NCBI GenBank assembly: GCA_018370615.1
Contig: JAGZAC010000094.1
Location: forward strand, 1 to 6,636
Length of the DNA stretch: 6,636 nucleotides
From: Clostridiales bacterium
GTDB taxonomy: Bacteria > Bacillota > Clostridia > Oscillospirales > CAG-272
Reading direction: 5' to 3'
The notes under the pieces were generated by a model. That model did no database searches. It worked only from the letters and a program-made list of their open reading frames with translations, and was not told where the DNA came from. The translations under genes and the position numbers were made by a program. Position 1 is the stretch's first letter. Each line of letters starts with the position of its first letter. Shown here one piece after another: positions 6,110-6,636 of this stretch.

Positions 6110-6636
6110 ATGCATTTTGTACTGGATATCATTATTGTGGCGCTGTGCGTCCTGACAATTTTGGTGAGTTATAAGCGAGGATTTTTCAAGTCGGTCATGA
6201 GCTTGTGCTCCGGAATCGGCGCGCTGCTTGTGGCATATACCTTTACGCCGCAGCTGGCGCTTATTGTAAAAGAAAAGTTTTTGCTGGATAAAATTGCGGA
6301 CGGAGTAGTAGATACCCTTGCCTCCATGGCGAGGACAGGCGCTGACGGAACACAGAATGTAGTGTACGATCTGTCAAAGCTATTGGAAAATTCTCAGTTT
6401 CTCTCTATTTTGGACCAGTACGGAGCAAACTCCGATGCGATTACGGATCTTATCAACAGTGCCAACGATGGCAGCCATGCTGCCGTAGAACAGATTGCTT
6501 ACGCGGTGTCAGACCCCATTGCCGGCACTATCGCCAATATCGTCGTATTCATCGGCCTGTTTCTGGCGGCAATTCTTGTGTTGCGGCTGATCACCTGGGC
6601 CATCGGCATTATCTTTACTCTGCCGGTGCTCAGAGG
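6110..6636 (+). CDS. CvpA-family membrane protein, 3'-truncated by the window edge
   Basis: The frame is open from ATG 6110 to the last base, giving 175 complete codons and no stop. The N-terminus MHFVLDIIIVALCVL continues to SYKRGFFKSVMSL (20-32), the CvpA/colicin V production-protein pattern of a first membrane helix, a basic RG turn and a second helix (about 33-48). A soluble-looking loop (about 50-135) follows, with further hydrophobic segments from about 139 to 171. CvpA proteins are inner-membrane proteins needed for colicin V production in E. coli; their general biochemical role is unclear. An alternative in-frame TTG start at 6104 is 5 nt from GAAAGG, whereas ATG 6110 is 11 nt away, so the start is uncertain by two codons; an in-frame TGA at 6086-6088 rules out anything longer. 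The visible loop is longer than in short CvpA proteins, as often in Clostridia. Confidence 0.8.
   Translation, partial: MHFVLDIIIVALCVLTILVSYKRGFFKSVMSLCSGIGALLVAYTFTPQLALIVKEKFLLDKIADGVVDTLASMARTGADGTQNVVYDLSKLLENSQFLSILDQYGANSDAITDLINSANDGSHAAVEQIAYAVSDPIAGTIANIVVFIGLFLAAILVLRLITWAIGIIFTLPVLR

Overview
The window reads as ordinary chromosome from a low-to-middle GC Firmicute, most likely a gut Clostridia member (Oscillospiraceae/Lachnospiraceae-like). The pointers are a clostridial-type RuvC, a group II ECF transporter core followed by truA, and a DUF5711-like membrane protein next to a CvpA-family gene. The taxonomic call is an inference from protein style and gene order. No rRNA, tRNA, CRISPR array, insertion sequence or phage gene was seen.

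All seven genes lie on the + strand and fill almost the whole window. In order they are: the 3' part of ruvC (Holliday-junction resolvase), a class I SAM-dependent methyltransferase of the RlmI-like type, ecfA1, ecfA2, ecfT, truA (tRNA pseudouridine synthase), a one-pass membrane protein with a likely beta-propeller outer domain (DUF5711-like), and the 5' part of a CvpA-family membrane protein, which runs off the window end. That is five complete and two partial genes if the ECF trio is counted separately from its neighbours (eight coding regions in total).

Gaps are very small: 24 nt after ruvC, a 4-nt ATGA overlap between the methyltransferase and ecfA1, a 20-nt overlap ecfA1/ecfA2, an 11-nt overlap ecfA2/ecfT, 6 nt before truA, 25 nt before the DUF5711-like gene and about 70 nt before cvpA. 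This suggests one transcript, or at least strong translational coupling from the methyltransferase through truA. No convincing promoter or intrinsic terminator was found inside, so the operon promoter is probably upstream of the window.

Functionally, the EcfA1-EcfA2-EcfT trio makes the shared energising module of a group II energy-coupling-factor vitamin/cofactor importer. Its substrate-binding S components are not here and would be encoded elsewhere. TruA and the methyltransferase modify RNA, and RuvC acts in recombination repair. The last two genes are envelope proteins of unclear role. No clear new system is visible. The least understood part is the DUF5711-like/CvpA pair, and the most unusual local DNA structure is a pair of adjacent inverted repeats inside truA.
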